Shown here piece by piece: positions 10,155 to 22,100 of a stretch of DNA of 64,000 nucleotides. Position 1 is the first letter of the stretch. Each line of letters begins with the position of its first letter. Made by a program: the position numbers and the translations under genes. The notes under the pieces were generated by a model. It ran no database searches, was not told the DNA's origin, and saw only the letters and a list, made by a program, of their open reading frames with translations. The stretch is from Paragyromitra xinjiangensis. Its lineage: Eukaryota; Ascomycota; Pezizomycetes; Pezizales; Discinaceae. The stretch spans positions 1,488,001 through 1,552,000 of the forward strand of contig JBCAMK010000017.1 of assembly GCA_038503065.1 (NCBI GenBank), in the 5' to 3' direction.

Positions 10155-12152
10155 ATGATGACCAGAAGAAGTATCGAAGCAGGCAAACGGATGCCACCAC
10201 CCCCTCGCCCCCCACTAGCTCCTCCCGCAGGAAGAAGAAGACGCCCTGCTGGCGCTCACAGCGAGAATCAGGATGCCGAGCCTCTCAATTATGGTGTAAG
10301 ACGTGATAGGGGAAGAGGATTGGAGGAGCAGGAGGAGGAGGAAGAAGAAGAGGAGGAGGAGGAGGATCAAGATGAAGAGGATTCAGCTGATGAAGACTTC
10401 TACGAGGATGAGCTACCTCCCCCCTTGAGCCAGAACCTAGCAAGGAGACGGAGCCCCAAACTAAAATACAGGCTGCTGCCACTGAAATGGCTCGCAATAC
10501 TATTCATCGAGGGCAAGCCCGTTTGGTATGGTCCCTTGGGATATTGTGAATCCTAAGATATTGTGAATCGTTTCTAATGGTGTGATACAGCGTGTCCCTG
10601 AACCTTTAGAGTGGACAACAGCACGGCGAAATAGGCCAGGACGCCCTCCTAAAACGCCTACAAATTCGCCGAGCTCTACTTCTGATGAAGGCCACAGCAG
10701 CAGCAGCAGCAGCAGTGGACGTTCCTCATCCCCCGTGTGTGATACAGAGCATCTGCAAGAAGGGCTTGACCTCCACAGACGAGGTAGCAGAAGCATATAT
10801 TTACTAAAGAGCCCAGTTCGCGCCCTAGTTCACGCATCGCAGGAATATATTTTCAATAAGACGTTGTTTTCTGAGCCATTGCCTGCTCCTGGCAATTTGC
10901 TCACGTGGATACAGGATGCCTGGGCTAAAGCATCACAAGATATGGATAGACAGAGCCCTCTAGAGGTTCAGTGTACCCGTCAGGTATTAGTTTCCCACCC
11001 ACAAGAGCTGCGGGCTGAGGATGCTGCCCACCGCTTCTCAACATTGCTTGCCTTAGAGAGCTTAGAGCTGACGAAAGAAAACCTCCTCCAGGTAATTGAC
11101 CCTTTCCCTGAAGGATAGTGTATGCCCTCTCGATACTGTATATCCTTACATAAGATATAGATCAGCCAGCAGCATTCACGGGTCCGCTCCCACCTTGTTT
11201 GCGCAGCGAAGCAGACCATCATACAGCTCTATGAGATGGATGAGCTTAATCCTGAAGGTATACGAATCAAAGTAGAATATTTGCTATTCCAGGACAGGTT
11301 CTTGTGCCTAGGTTCCACCATGGGGGTATGTCACGGCCAGCAGACTGAACTGATAGGAGGCTGATTATCCTTCTAGGATTTGAGTAATCGCTTCTTGAAC
11401 GACGCCATTGTCGAGCTTATATTCCAGAAGTACTTTAAGGGGAAGAGGATGAGGGGACGCCTTGATTCCTCATTCCTCTCCTCGATCAATAAGGAATTTA
11501 TTTGCTTCATCACAACAGCGATTCACTATGCCCTGAAGGCATGGACTACCGGCATGTATCTGGAGCCTGAGGACTTCAATAGGCGGAACTGTCACTGTAT
11601 ATCCTCAGCCCTATATCCCCTTTAGCAGGAAGACTGACATCCTTTATAGCGATCTGGCTCAGGCACTGTAGGATGTGGCAGGAGCGAGCATTGAGCACCC
11701 CCGAATGGGAGGTAGAGATCTTACAAGCAATTCGTCATGAGATAGAGAGGAAGCTTGCCCGTACGGCTAAGTCGTCTATGGATGAGTCAGCTACTCCTTG
11801 GAGCGACGACGATGAGGAGGATCTTATGGGTGAGTTGGAGTCCCGCAAGCGGAGGCGTGAGATGGAGACCGAATCGTATCAGGCTGCTCGAGCAAAAAGC
11901 AGGCGAAGAGGCTCGGAGTCACCTCATCCTGAGGATACAGAGCAGCAGGCGCCTGTTAAAATACCTGAACTTTTCGTGCAAGAAGAAAGCGAGATTGAGA
12001 CTGAGGTGGATACGCCACCTCCTCTGCCTACAGCCGATAAGCATCTTCCGACTGACTCAATGGAAACCCACCCTCCGGACACTGATGAGATGCAGGTAGA
12101 CCTTGCAGGGGTTGTCGCAAGCTTCGAACGGGAAAGAGATATTGATCGGTAA
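10155..12152 (+). CDS. Plavaka-element cargo gene B: DUF6532-like protein, multi-exon
   Basis: Exons can be stitched by eye. A Pro/Glu-rich start (10155) is interrupted by an apparent one-base shift at a C6 run near 10420. Donor GTATGG follows GQARL near 10525, with acceptor before RVPEPLEW near 10590. The next donor is GTAATTG after KENLLQ (about 11092), with acceptor before ISQQHSRVRS (about 11155). Then donor GTATGT after GSTMG and acceptor before DLSNRFLNDA, and a 29-base intron near 11600 leads into RMWQERALSTPEWEV, ending 12152. The core (SPVRALVHASQEYIF... to FNDAIVELIFQKYF-type and INKEFICFITTAIHYALKAW) matches my memory of DUF6532, a family of unknown role common in fungal transposon-rich genomes. 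The C-terminus is acidic and Ser/Pro-rich, probably disordered. Confidence 0.55.
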
Positions 12153-12234
12153 GGATTTAGGGGGGTGTTGAGGGATGTGGAGCATCGTTTATTTTTTTGA
12201 CTGGATATGCGTCGCCTTTCCTTTCGTCTTGTCG

Positions 12235-12545
12235 TTGGTTAGTGGTAGGGAACGCGTAGGATACACAGCATCTTTCCCTTTGTCTGCTTTAGGTCTTTTT
12301 GTTGGTTTGATAGGAGGAATCGCATAGGATACACAACATCTTTCCCTTTGTCTGATTTAGGTCTTTTCGTTGGTTAGTGGGAGGAGGTGATCGCATAGGA
12401 TACAGAGCATCTTTCTTTCCGTTTGTCTTTTGAGCGTTTGTTGGTTGGTCGTGGGAGCCTCGTAGGATATACTGCATCTTTTCCTTTGTCTTTGTTTATC
12501 TGTTGTTTCGTGCGAGGCTGCGAAGGATTATCTATATCCAATATT
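12235..12545. repeat. Tandem repeat, about 60-base unit, GCATAGGATACACAGCATC
   Basis: Five consecutive units each contain CGTAGGATACACAGCATCTTT, CCCTTTGTCTG and TTTGTTGGTTWG, with small changes (12245, 12310, 12380, 12450 and a degenerate last copy). They follow cargo gene B and may be right-side subterminal repeats or a 3' UTR array. Confidence 0.75.
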
Positions 12546-12739
12546 TCTTAGTCTTTAGTAATAGTAATCCTAATTGATTTCTACCCTATTCCGCACGTAC
12601 GAGTGATATCATGTGAATGGCTTTAAGCCCCCCAACGATGCAGGATACCACGATCTCCAGGAGGGAAGTAATAATAGGCATCACATCCTCAGAGGAGGTT
12701 CAATATCCAGTGCTCCATGAAGGAAGTAGTCAAGCGTCT

Positions 12740-13150
12740 TCCTCCCAGGGAGAAAGGCTAATATTGTGTACTCCATGGGAGGAGGGAGTTGAGCAGCTAC
12801 GTCCACGGGAGGAAGCTCAATATCGTATACTCCATAGGAGGAGGGAGTTGAGTAGCTACGTCCACGGGAGGAAGCTCGATATCGTATTTACTCCCTGGGA
12901 GTTTGCCCAAATACTCACGATTATGGAGGCACCTGGAGGAGCCACAGGATCTCCATGGCGACATGGGGAGCAGGCGCTTAGGTCTCCTGGGGTCTCCTGG
13001 AGGAGCCATATGATCTCCATGGAGACTCCGGGAGTATGTGCCAGGCCTCCCGGGGTCTCCTGGAGGATGCAGGTCATCGCGTGCTCCTCCCTGAAGGCAC
13101 AACTACGCCCTGAACCTCCCGACCTCCAAAGCCTCCTGGAGTTGAGGGAG
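12740..13150. repeat. Right subterminal repeats of Plavaka element
   Basis: A 57-base unit (GGAGGGAGTTGAGCAGCTAC... with GTCCACGGGAGGAAGCTC) is present twice in tandem (12781 and 12839) and once in degenerate form. It is followed by dense CTCCTGGAG, CTCCTGGGG and CTCCATGG words up to the terminal inverted repeat at 13156-13172. The words match those at the left end (3640-3860). Confidence 0.65.
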
Positions 13151-13172
13151 TAGAAAATTGTTTTTGCTGATG

Positions 13173-13678
13173 AACCCAGGCGAGCTGGTCCGAGTGCTTG
13201 CCTGTGCGGGCGCAGGCTGCGCAACGCTCCGGCCTCCTGGCGCACGGCTGCAGGTCAGCTGTGACCACCCACGCCCGGATGTGGCACTTAGCGAAATCCA
13301 GCGGGCTCAACCCATCGAATTTTGCTAAGTCCCTGGAAACTCGGGACTTAGCAAAATTCACCTCACCTCCCTCCAGGCACTTAGCGATTTTCAAAAATCT
13401 CCAGGTCGCTTAGTAATCGCTTAGTAGTCGCCATGCCGTCGCCAAAGCAACGCCTAATAAGACACCAATCTCCACCTCTCCCGTCCTTCCTACTATTGCT
13501 TCCCCCTATTCCCTCCCACCCATCCCCTATTCACTCCCACCCATCCCCTACCTCGCTGTACTGCTGACATCGTGACATTTAGGTTCGAAGTAATGAGCTC
13601 TGCTTGCAAAGAACCTCCCAGGTAACGTCTTGATTCCGTTTATTTGACTCCCGCTGATATGCCTCCTAGACTCGCTTC
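13173..13678. other. Segment between Plavaka element and gypsy LTR
   Basis: GC-rich, with CGCAGGCTGCGCAACGC and GCGGGCGCAGG words and several copies of CTTAGCGAAATYC / CTTAGCAAAATTC (13288-13395). I see no gene. It may be interior sequence of the older element whose left end is at 3538. It ends with GCTTC, the target duplication of the gypsy insertion. Confidence 0.4.
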
Positions 13679-14099
13679 TCTCAGGGAGCGAGGTTTCGTC
13701 AAGCCCTTCGGTATCCCCAAAGGTGAGCAGTGCTACTTGAAAGAGACTTCACTACAATGATAATACAATGTTTTCCACAGGCCTCATGGAGGGTAAGAAT
13801 CGAGGTGATTCTGGGGGGGTGACAATGACAGTGATAATGATGTTTCTGAGGTAGAAACAGAGATGATATTTCTATAACAGTAGGGTAGAAGTAAAGTAAG
13901 AAACGTTGCTTAAAGAAGGAAAGAAAAGAACAATCACAACTGCAGAAATCCATCGCTTATATACCCAATCTTCCCCTTTCTATGACTCATCCCTGACTCA
14001 ACCATTCAAAGCAACCCAACCGAATCACAAAGAAACACAACGAAATAATACAATGACTAATCGTTAACACCACACATGTGCCTGACCCTATCCATGAAA
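13679..14099 (-). repeat. gypsy-1 3' LTR (421 bp)
   Basis: It begins TCTCAGGG and ends CCATGAAA on the plus strand, so on the element's own strand it starts TTTCATGG and ends CCCTGAGA rather than TG...CA. It is collinear with the split right LTR (31152-31377 plus 34798-34998). I count seven differences between the two copies, all transitions. A minus-strand purine run, GAAGGAGGGGGC, just inside it (14102-14114) is the polypurine tract. Confidence 0.85.
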
Positions 14100-14134
14100 G
14101 TAGCCCCCTCCTTCAAGCGTGAGCTCCTGCGAAC

Positions 14135-15939
14135 CTAAGGTACCACATCGTTAAGTTTATCGGGATACCGTTGGTGAAAAATCTCCACGGCCTGTGTTTC
14201 TTGATGATCCTTTGCCGACTCCCAGGTAGGTTGAGCATAGCCCGTCCATTTGACCAAGTATTCCAGGTTTCCATATTGTATCCTCGAATCCAGGATTTCA
14301 TCAATATAGTATTCCTCACAATCATTGACTTGTACTGGAGGTGGTGGTGGAATTATCTGTCCTGGCAAGGGGTCTGTCGCGGTTGGCTTTATCAAGGATA
14401 CGTGAAAGACGGAGTGGTATTTGACTGAGGAGGGGAGGTCAATCTCATAAGCATAGGGTGACACGACTCTTTTAACCGGGTATGGGCCCATCCATTTCCA
14501 GTCCAGTTTCTTTGAAGCCCGGGAAGTGCGTATATTTTTGGTAGATACAAAAACTTGATCTCCGACTCGATATGCTGGGGCTGGGGTTCGATGCCTGTTG
14601 GTACTTGTTTCATACACATCTTGGGCCGTCCGGATCTGTGTTCGTAGGAAGTTTCGAAGTTCTTCCATGCGCTGGGCGAAGTCCTTGGCGTCGCGGGCTT
14701 GTGGATCCCGGGATGTTGGCATTATCAAGGTGTTAAAGCGAGGGTGGTAACCGTAATTGGCAAAGAAAGGTGTCACCTTTGTACTTGCCGATTCTTGATT
14801 GTTTGCTGCGAACTCTGCGATTGGTAACCACTTAACCCAGTCTTCTTGCTGATAAGACACGTAGCACCGGAGATACTGTTCCATTACTGCATTGAGTCTC
14901 TCGGTTTGTCCGTCCGTTTCTGGGTGGAAGGAGGTTGACATCCTGGCCTTGATTTGTAGCCGTTGGCATAACTCTTTCCAAAACTTGGCGGTGAACTGTG
15001 TACCACGGTCGGAAGTGATATGAGAGGGTAAGCCATGAATTTTCCAGACATTCAGGAGGTACAAATCAGCCACTTGTCGAGCATTCACAGTGGTGTTGCA
15101 AGGAATTAGGTGTCTCATTTTCGACAATCGGTCAACAATAACCATTATTGCGTCAAAGCCTTCCGATTCCGGTAACCCTGTCACAAAATCCATTGATAAT
15201 TCTTCCCAAGGTCTATTCGGAATAGGTAGGGGGCGTAAAACTCCTTGCGTGCCTTGCGTTGTTGGCTTTGCTCGTTGACAAACGTGGCAATTCCTGATGT
15301 AGCGGCCGATATATTCCCTCATCTTTGGCCAATAGAAATCCCTGGATACCAGCTCGAAAGTTTTTTCTCGTCCTGAGTGCCCTGCTGCCGGTATATCGTG
15401 ATATTGTTTCAGGATTTCAAGGCGTAATGAATCGAAATCGAGGACAAAGAAACATTGACGGTACTTGAGGAGTCCGTTACTGTTAGTGCATTCAGCCAGT
15501 GAGATTTCCTTTGATTGTCTATCTCCTTTTTCTAATGCTGTAAGGATTTTCTCCGGGAATGGGTCAGCTTTATATCCTTCTTTGAATAGTAAAAATAGGG
15601 TGGCGTCCATTTCAGCGGGTTCGTTTGATAAAGAGCCCGCCAACAAACTTAGCTTAGGAACCAGATTTTCCTTTTTTAATACCACTTGACTCTGGTGTGC
15701 AAGTCTTTCATCCCCTTCTTCAGGGAGGTCTCCTGATCTCCTTGTCAATGCGTCCGGTTTTCCCCCTTGTTTTCCTGGTCGATAGGTAATAACAAAATTG
15801 AAACGTGAAAGGTACTCAGCCCATCTTGCTTGTCGACGATTTAGTTGTTTGGTAGTCATGAAGTATTCCAAATTCTTATGGTCAGAAATAACTGAGATGG
15901 GATGTGCTGCCCCTTCCAATTCCGGTCTCCATTCCTCGA
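14135..15939 (-). CDS. gypsy-1 pol, C-terminal part: RNase H, integrase, chromodomain
   Basis: About 600 residues continue the pol frame that was broken by a solo LTR at 15940. In order: the RNase H end (SDHKNLEYFMTTKQLNRRQ, with PDALTRR); the integrase zinc-binding H2C2 region ending CHVCQRAK; the DDE core with MDFVTGLP, SDRGTQFTAKFW and ETDGQTERLN giving D, D and E; and a C-terminal chromodomain (EYYIDEILDSR, EYLVKWTGY). The chromodomain places it among chromoviruses, whose integrases target chromatin carrying particular histone marks. The frame is open throughout. Function in cis is lost because upstream parts are separated by insertions. Confidence 0.9.
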
Positions 15940-17195
<1,256 letters not shown>

Positions 17196-17196
17196 A

Positions 17197-17212
17197 TGGT
17201 CCCTTCGACCAG
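17197..17212 (+). promoter_or_regulatory. Candidate primer-binding site of gypsy-2
   Basis: TGGTCCCTTCGACCAG starts one base after the LTR. PBS sequences complementary to a tRNA 3' end begin TGG, matching the terminal CCA. The primer tRNA was not identified. Confidence 0.5.
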
Positions 17213-17299
17213 AGAGATTGATACGCTAGGCTTCCTACGTACGAAGAAAAGCAGTCACGCAGCGAATCGCACACACACGTACACACGGAAGGCACGGAG

Positions 17300-17490
17300 T
17301 CTAGAGAAGCTATTCGGCAGAGAATTCCCACGGCGGAATAGACTGTGGAGACGCTATAGGGCGCTAGAAGAGTTTTCTTCGGCAGAGAATTCCCGGTGCG
17401 GAATAGGCTGCGAAGTAACGGGGTATAGAGCATTTGAGGCGGCAGAGAAATTCCGTAGCGGATTAGACTGTGCCTATTGCGGTAGAGGTC
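17300..17490 (+). repeat. Three imperfect tandem repeats in gypsy-2 leader
   Basis: The motif GGCAGAGAATTCCC + GGCGGAATAGACTG recurs at about 17312, 17390 and 17440 (third copy GGCAGAGAAATTCCG, GCGGATTAGACTG). The array lies between the primer-binding site and gag, where a packaging or dimerisation signal could sit. The open frame through it is probably not translated. Confidence 0.5.
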
Positions 17491-17747
17491 GGCTTGCCGA
17501 TAGCGACGGACTGCGCAAGGAAAAATTTGTGGCAGGGAAGTCTTCTATGGAAGGGCTAGGCTGTACAATTAATACGGGATCTCGGAAGCTCAACAGCCGA
17601 ATTGGCAGGAAGGCAGCAGATGCCACAAGGCTATATCCCTCCAACACCCCGCGAAAAGAGCAAAAAGATTCAGACTTCGTACGATTCACAGCAGAACTCG
17701 CAGCACTCACAGTATTCACCGTATTCGCCCTATCAATCGCAGTAAGC

Positions 17748-19109
17748 ATGTCGACTCCACGGTCCACAGTCAACTCCACGCCAACGGCAGGCACGCCAAT
17801 TACCACTGCCTCTGCAGACTTGCTTATCGAAGGACTTCGGAAGCAATTGACGCATATGCCCTTTCCCGGAACCCACGGCGCCCCGCATTTCGATGGAAAC
17901 GATGCCACGGATTTCCTAGAGCATTATGAGCTTCTATACGAAGAATTCGGAGAGTCAGAGAAGGCGGCTGTGAAGAAACTCCCTCTCTATTGCGTCAGCT
18001 CTATTGGTGCCACGATTCGTTATTTGCAGGGATATGTGGATGGAGACTGGCAAGTGTTGCGGAAGGAGATTCTGGAGGAATATAGAGCGCAGGATACGAA
18101 ACAGCAGATGTATACGGTAAGATTCCTGGAAGAACTGACTGCCGCGCAGAAGAAGAAAACAGGCGATATACGCCCCTTTGTGCGTACGTTTACTGCAGTT
18201 TCCACTAGTCTTAAGACCACAGGCATGCTTTCGGAATATCAGGAGATTCAGCTGTTTCTAGGAGGGCTGCAATTAGATCTTGCCAGGAAGCTGATTATCA
18301 AATTCAAATTGGATGTCAACGTGCCCAGCTCTTTTCAAGGCAAATATGCCTTGATTAGGAAAGAGGCTCAGGATTATTGCTTAGGCACGCTTCGCACGGA
18401 GGAATTGATGAAGAAGGGTGAGTTTTCTTCCGAGGTGCTTATTGACCAGCTTTTAGCGCAGGAAACGAAGCCGAAGCCTTCAGTATCAGCTAGTTTCGGA
18501 GGCTTGCAGCCGGTGCAGTCAACGCAGATTGCGCAGACTACGCAGCCAGCTCAACGCCAAAGCCATAGTATTGACGTCACAAGCGCAATTGACGACATTT
18601 CGAAGCGCATGGAAGCCATGGTTTTACGCCAACAGGCGCAATTTATGGAGAGTTTTAGCAGAGCCAACGTCGGCGCCAGAGCGCCTCCGCCGCAAGCCTA
18701 CAACACGCCAGGTCCTGCTTCGGGAGCAAATGCAATTCCGCTTCGGAATCCGCAGCCAGCTCAGCAGTACGCTCAAAATCTTCAGTATACTCCGGCAAGG
18801 CGTTGCATCTTTTGTGCAGATCCCACGCATTTGAAGAATCAATGCCCTGCTTTGATGGCTAAAGAGCGCGCAGGATTAGTGCATAGGGCTGTAGGAGGGA
18901 GAATTCACTGGGGAGGTGAAGGCTCCGGAGGAGATGTGGTAGAGCCGTGGGAGAGAAGTACGGGAAGAAATATGCTGCAGCAAGTGGAGGCCAGAGAGCA
19001 GCAACCTCCGCAGCCGTCGCAACAGCCAGGCGTAAGGCGAATCAAAGCTGCGCCCAGTCCTAGCCGCGGTCCGAGCTTCGAGGTCAGAATGGCGCGTTTA
19101 GGGAATTAG
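17748..19109 (+). CDS. gypsy-2 gag (453 aa)
   Basis: I chose the ATG at 17748 (MSTPRSTVNSTP). The frame is open further upstream into the LTR, but that part is arginine-rich leader without domain features. The body (THMPFPGTHGAPHFDGNDATDF to AQDYCLGTLRTEEL) has the helical capsid pattern of Ty3-type gag. The C-terminus carries one zinc knuckle, CIFCADPTHLKNQC (C-x2-C-x4-H-x4-C), about residues 353-366. A Gln/Pro-rich linker precedes it and a Gly-rich tail follows. The product would assemble virus-like particles and package the RNA. The frame is intact. Confidence 0.8.
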   Translation: MSTPRSTVNSTPTAGTPITTASADLLIEGLRKQLTHMPFPGTHGAPHFDGNDATDFLEHYELLYEEFGESEKAAVKKLPLYCVSSIGATIRYLQGYVDGDWQVLRKEILEEYRAQDTKQQMYTVRFLEELTAAQKKKTGDIRPFVRTFTAVSTSLKTTGMLSEYQEIQLFLGGLQLDLARKLIIKFKLDVNVPSSFQGKYALIRKEAQDYCLGTLRTEELMKKGEFSSEVLIDQLLAQETKPKPSVSASFGGLQPVQSTQIAQTTQPAQRQSHSIDVTSAIDDISKRMEAMVLRQQAQFMESFSRANVGARAPPPQAYNTPGPASGANAIPLRNPQPAQQYAQNLQYTPARRCIFCADPTHLKNQCPALMAKERAGLVHRAVGGRIHWGGEGSGGDVVEPWERSTGRNMLQQVEAREQQPPQPSQQPGVRRIKAAPSPSRGPSFEVRMARLGN

Positions 19110-19135
19110 ACGAAGAAAGCAGCGAGGAAGAGGTA

Positions 19136-22100
19136 GTGGAGGAAGAATTGGAATCGGAATTGGGTTCGGATTCGGAATCAGAGGAAGAAGAGGCGAATTG
19201 GTATGTTTCTGCAGTCAAACCGGCGCGTGTGGAAAAGCGCAGGCGCCATCAAAGAAGGAAAAGGTGGAAGATCTCAGGAAGAGAATTGAGAGGCAGGAAG
19301 GGTTGCCAAATGCTCGGGCGCCCAGGCCTAGAGATATCCTCCAGTAGAGACTGTGGAAGTGGAGATGCAGGAAGATAAGCCTACGAATGTTCCCACGAAT
19401 AAGCCTGAAAAGAAGGTCGTCGCACCACGCATGAGCCCCTAGAGATGATGCCATAGGCGCCTCCGAAGAAGAGCTTTTCCACAGATTAGCAACGGAAAAG
19501 TCGATCAATATCAGCATTTCGGAATTAGTCTCTATTTCTCCTCCCTTCAAGAAATATTTATACGGCAGAGGCGTGCCGCCAGCTGCGAAGGTCTCTAAAG
19601 TCGCAGGCATCTCCACGCGACTCCCAGGCTCGGAGAATTAGACATCAAGTCGAATACGCGCTGAGTCGTGATTAATTCCCATTAGTATTAACGGCGTTTT
19701 GCTGCAGCCAACGGGGATAATGGATCAGAAATCAATCGAATGGGTTGGTCGGAATTCGAGAGCTTGAATTTGCCATACGACGACCAGGTGGATTGGACCA
19801 TGACTGGAATTACTGGAGATTCCACACCTCTGACCTGCTGTATTCACGAAGCGCCCGTTAGTGTGGGAGGTGCCGTGGTTTATACGCCAATATTCGCATC
19901 TCCAGGAATGGAAGGCGACCGTATTAGGCGCCCATTCGAACGCGCTGCCTTACTAAAGTGGACGAATAAGGACGACGGCTCAATGTGGGGCACGATTTGG
20001 TCCTCTGATCGCCTAAAGAAAGCCAAATTCATGGCTGTTCCGCCTGAAGGGTATGCGCGCACTTCAGTAAGGGAAGCAAAGGGGCAGTGGATGCGGAGGA
20101 GGCGTGAGCAGAGCTCGGGAAACGGGAGATCTCAGTAAGCGCGGAGGTGCTTACTGAGAAGAGGCGGGGGAAACCTCCGGAGGAAGTGGTCGGAAGAATG
20201 GCGGAAGTGGTGGAAGAAGTGGGGGGTGTGGTCGGAAGAGCGCAGGAGACTCCGCGTCGACGCGGAGTCTTGCGAGGTGCGGAAAGAGAGGTGCGGGTGC
20301 GGCGGTGTATGGCAGTTTGGAATGAAATTCAGCGAGCAGGAAGTGGAGTAAGCAGCAGGAGGCTGTATAAGAATAAGAAGGAGAAAGTGCGCCCGCAGAA
20401 CGTCAAAGGTGATGGCGGCGCTGCAGAAGGAAATCCGAATTGGAAGCAGGATTGCCTGAAGGAAGAAAAGAGGCGAGGGCTGGATAAGCCCGTTGGCCCT
20501 TTTGATCATATCCTTACGCCCAAATTCAGCAGTGTTCCACGAGGATCTCGTCTCACGAAAGAAAGAATAGCGGAAATGGATATAGGGCATCTTCAGCCAA
20601 AGGAACGAGAGCTTTTGATGGAAATGCTATACAATAGGGAGGCTGCTGTGGCATTCGAATTCACAGAAATTGGCTTATTCAAGTCGGAAGTTGAGCCTCC
20701 ACACGTAATTCGGACGATTCCACACGTGCCCTGGCAGGAAGCTCCCTTCAAGACACCCAGAGCCCTGGAAGGGGAGGTTATTGAAATTCTAAAGGCGCGG
20801 ATGGCAGGAGGCACTCTAGAGCGCTGCCGCGGGCCGTATCGAAATCCTTGGTTTCTAGTAAAGAAAAAGCAGGGCGGGCATCGATTAGTCGCCTCTTTCA
20901 CTAAAGCCAACAGCCATACGATACTAGATGCGGCATTGCCTCCTAGGGTTGACGAATTCAGCGAAGAATTCGCTGGAATGGCAATAGCCTCGATTATTGA
21001 TCTATTCTCCGGCTATGATCAGGTGGATTTAGCAGAAGAAAGCAGAGATATGACCGCTATTCAGACCCCTTTAGGCTTACTTCGCTACACCAGGATGGTG
21101 CAGGGAGGCACGAATTCAGTACAGGCATTTCAGCGAATCAACTCCAAAGTCGCAGCATGATAATATCCCGGAGCGCTGCAGAGTCTTTCTAGATGACGTG
21201 GGCGTAAAAGGGCCAACTTCGCGGTATGATGATGAGGAAATAAGCCCTGGAATTCGAAGATTCGTACAAGAGCATATCGTCAATTTGGACCGAGTCCTAG
21301 CAGATTACGAAAGGGCAGGTGCCACAGTGGCGGGAATTAAGTCTTCTTGGTGCAAGCCTGGAATCAAGATCGTGGGATTCGTTTGTACGGAAGAAGGGCG
21401 ATTTCCTGATGCAAAGAAAGTGGAAAAGATCGTACTTTGGCCTGCCTGCGATTCAGTTACGGAAGTCCGAGCCTTTCTAGGAGTTGCCACCTATTATAGA
21501 ATTTGGATCGAAGGATTTGCAATTATCGTAAAGCGCCGTTATTCTTCCTGCAGCGAAAAGGTGTGGTTTTCGTATGGGCGGAAGAGCAGGAGGAAGCAAT
21601 GGAAACGATCAAAAAGGCACTTACTACTGCGCCAGCGCTGGCTACGCCACAATATGGTCCGTTGGCAGGCCTGCTGATTTTAGGGGTGGATGCCGGAGGA
21701 GAAGGTTGGGGTGCCGTTTTAATGCAATTATTAGGAGATATAAGGCATCCTTGCAGGTATGAGAGCGGGTTGTGGGCGCCTGCAGAGAGGCAGTATGACG
21801 CGGGGAAGAAAGAGTGCAAAGGACTGCTCAAGGCGCTGAAGAAGATGCGCTTTTGGCTCTATGGAGTTAGATTCCGTGTGGAAATCGACGCTCGAACGCT
21901 GGTTCACCAATTGAATCTCCCTGCTAATGATCTTCCAGGCGCAATGGTCACTCGTTGGATTGCGTGGATTCGTCTCTTCGATTTCGACGTGGTCCACGTC
22001 CCAGGAAAGCAGCATACTGCAGCAGATGGATTATCGAGGCGTAAGGGGACTGAAGAGGATGTGGCGGAAGCAGAGGCGGAAGATGTGGAGGAATTAGAGG

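Larger units (their letters stand above)
3624..13172. mobile_element. Plavaka-type (KDZ) DNA transposon with two cargo genes, 9.5 kb
   Basis: The left terminus CATCAGCAAAAATAATT (3624) and the inverse of the right terminus, CATCAGCAAAAACAATT (ending 13172), match at 16 of 17 bases. Both ends share a private subterminal motif, CTCCTGGAG/CCTGGAGG (3640-3860 and 12880-13145). Between them lie a Plavaka transposase on the minus strand (4602-7672) and two spliced genes on the plus strand (8577-9690 and 10155-12152). The AGGATAC/AGGATGC word is unusually dense throughout, including in coding sequence. I could not identify a clean target duplication: flanks are CCCTACAA and AACCCAGG. Confidence 0.75.
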
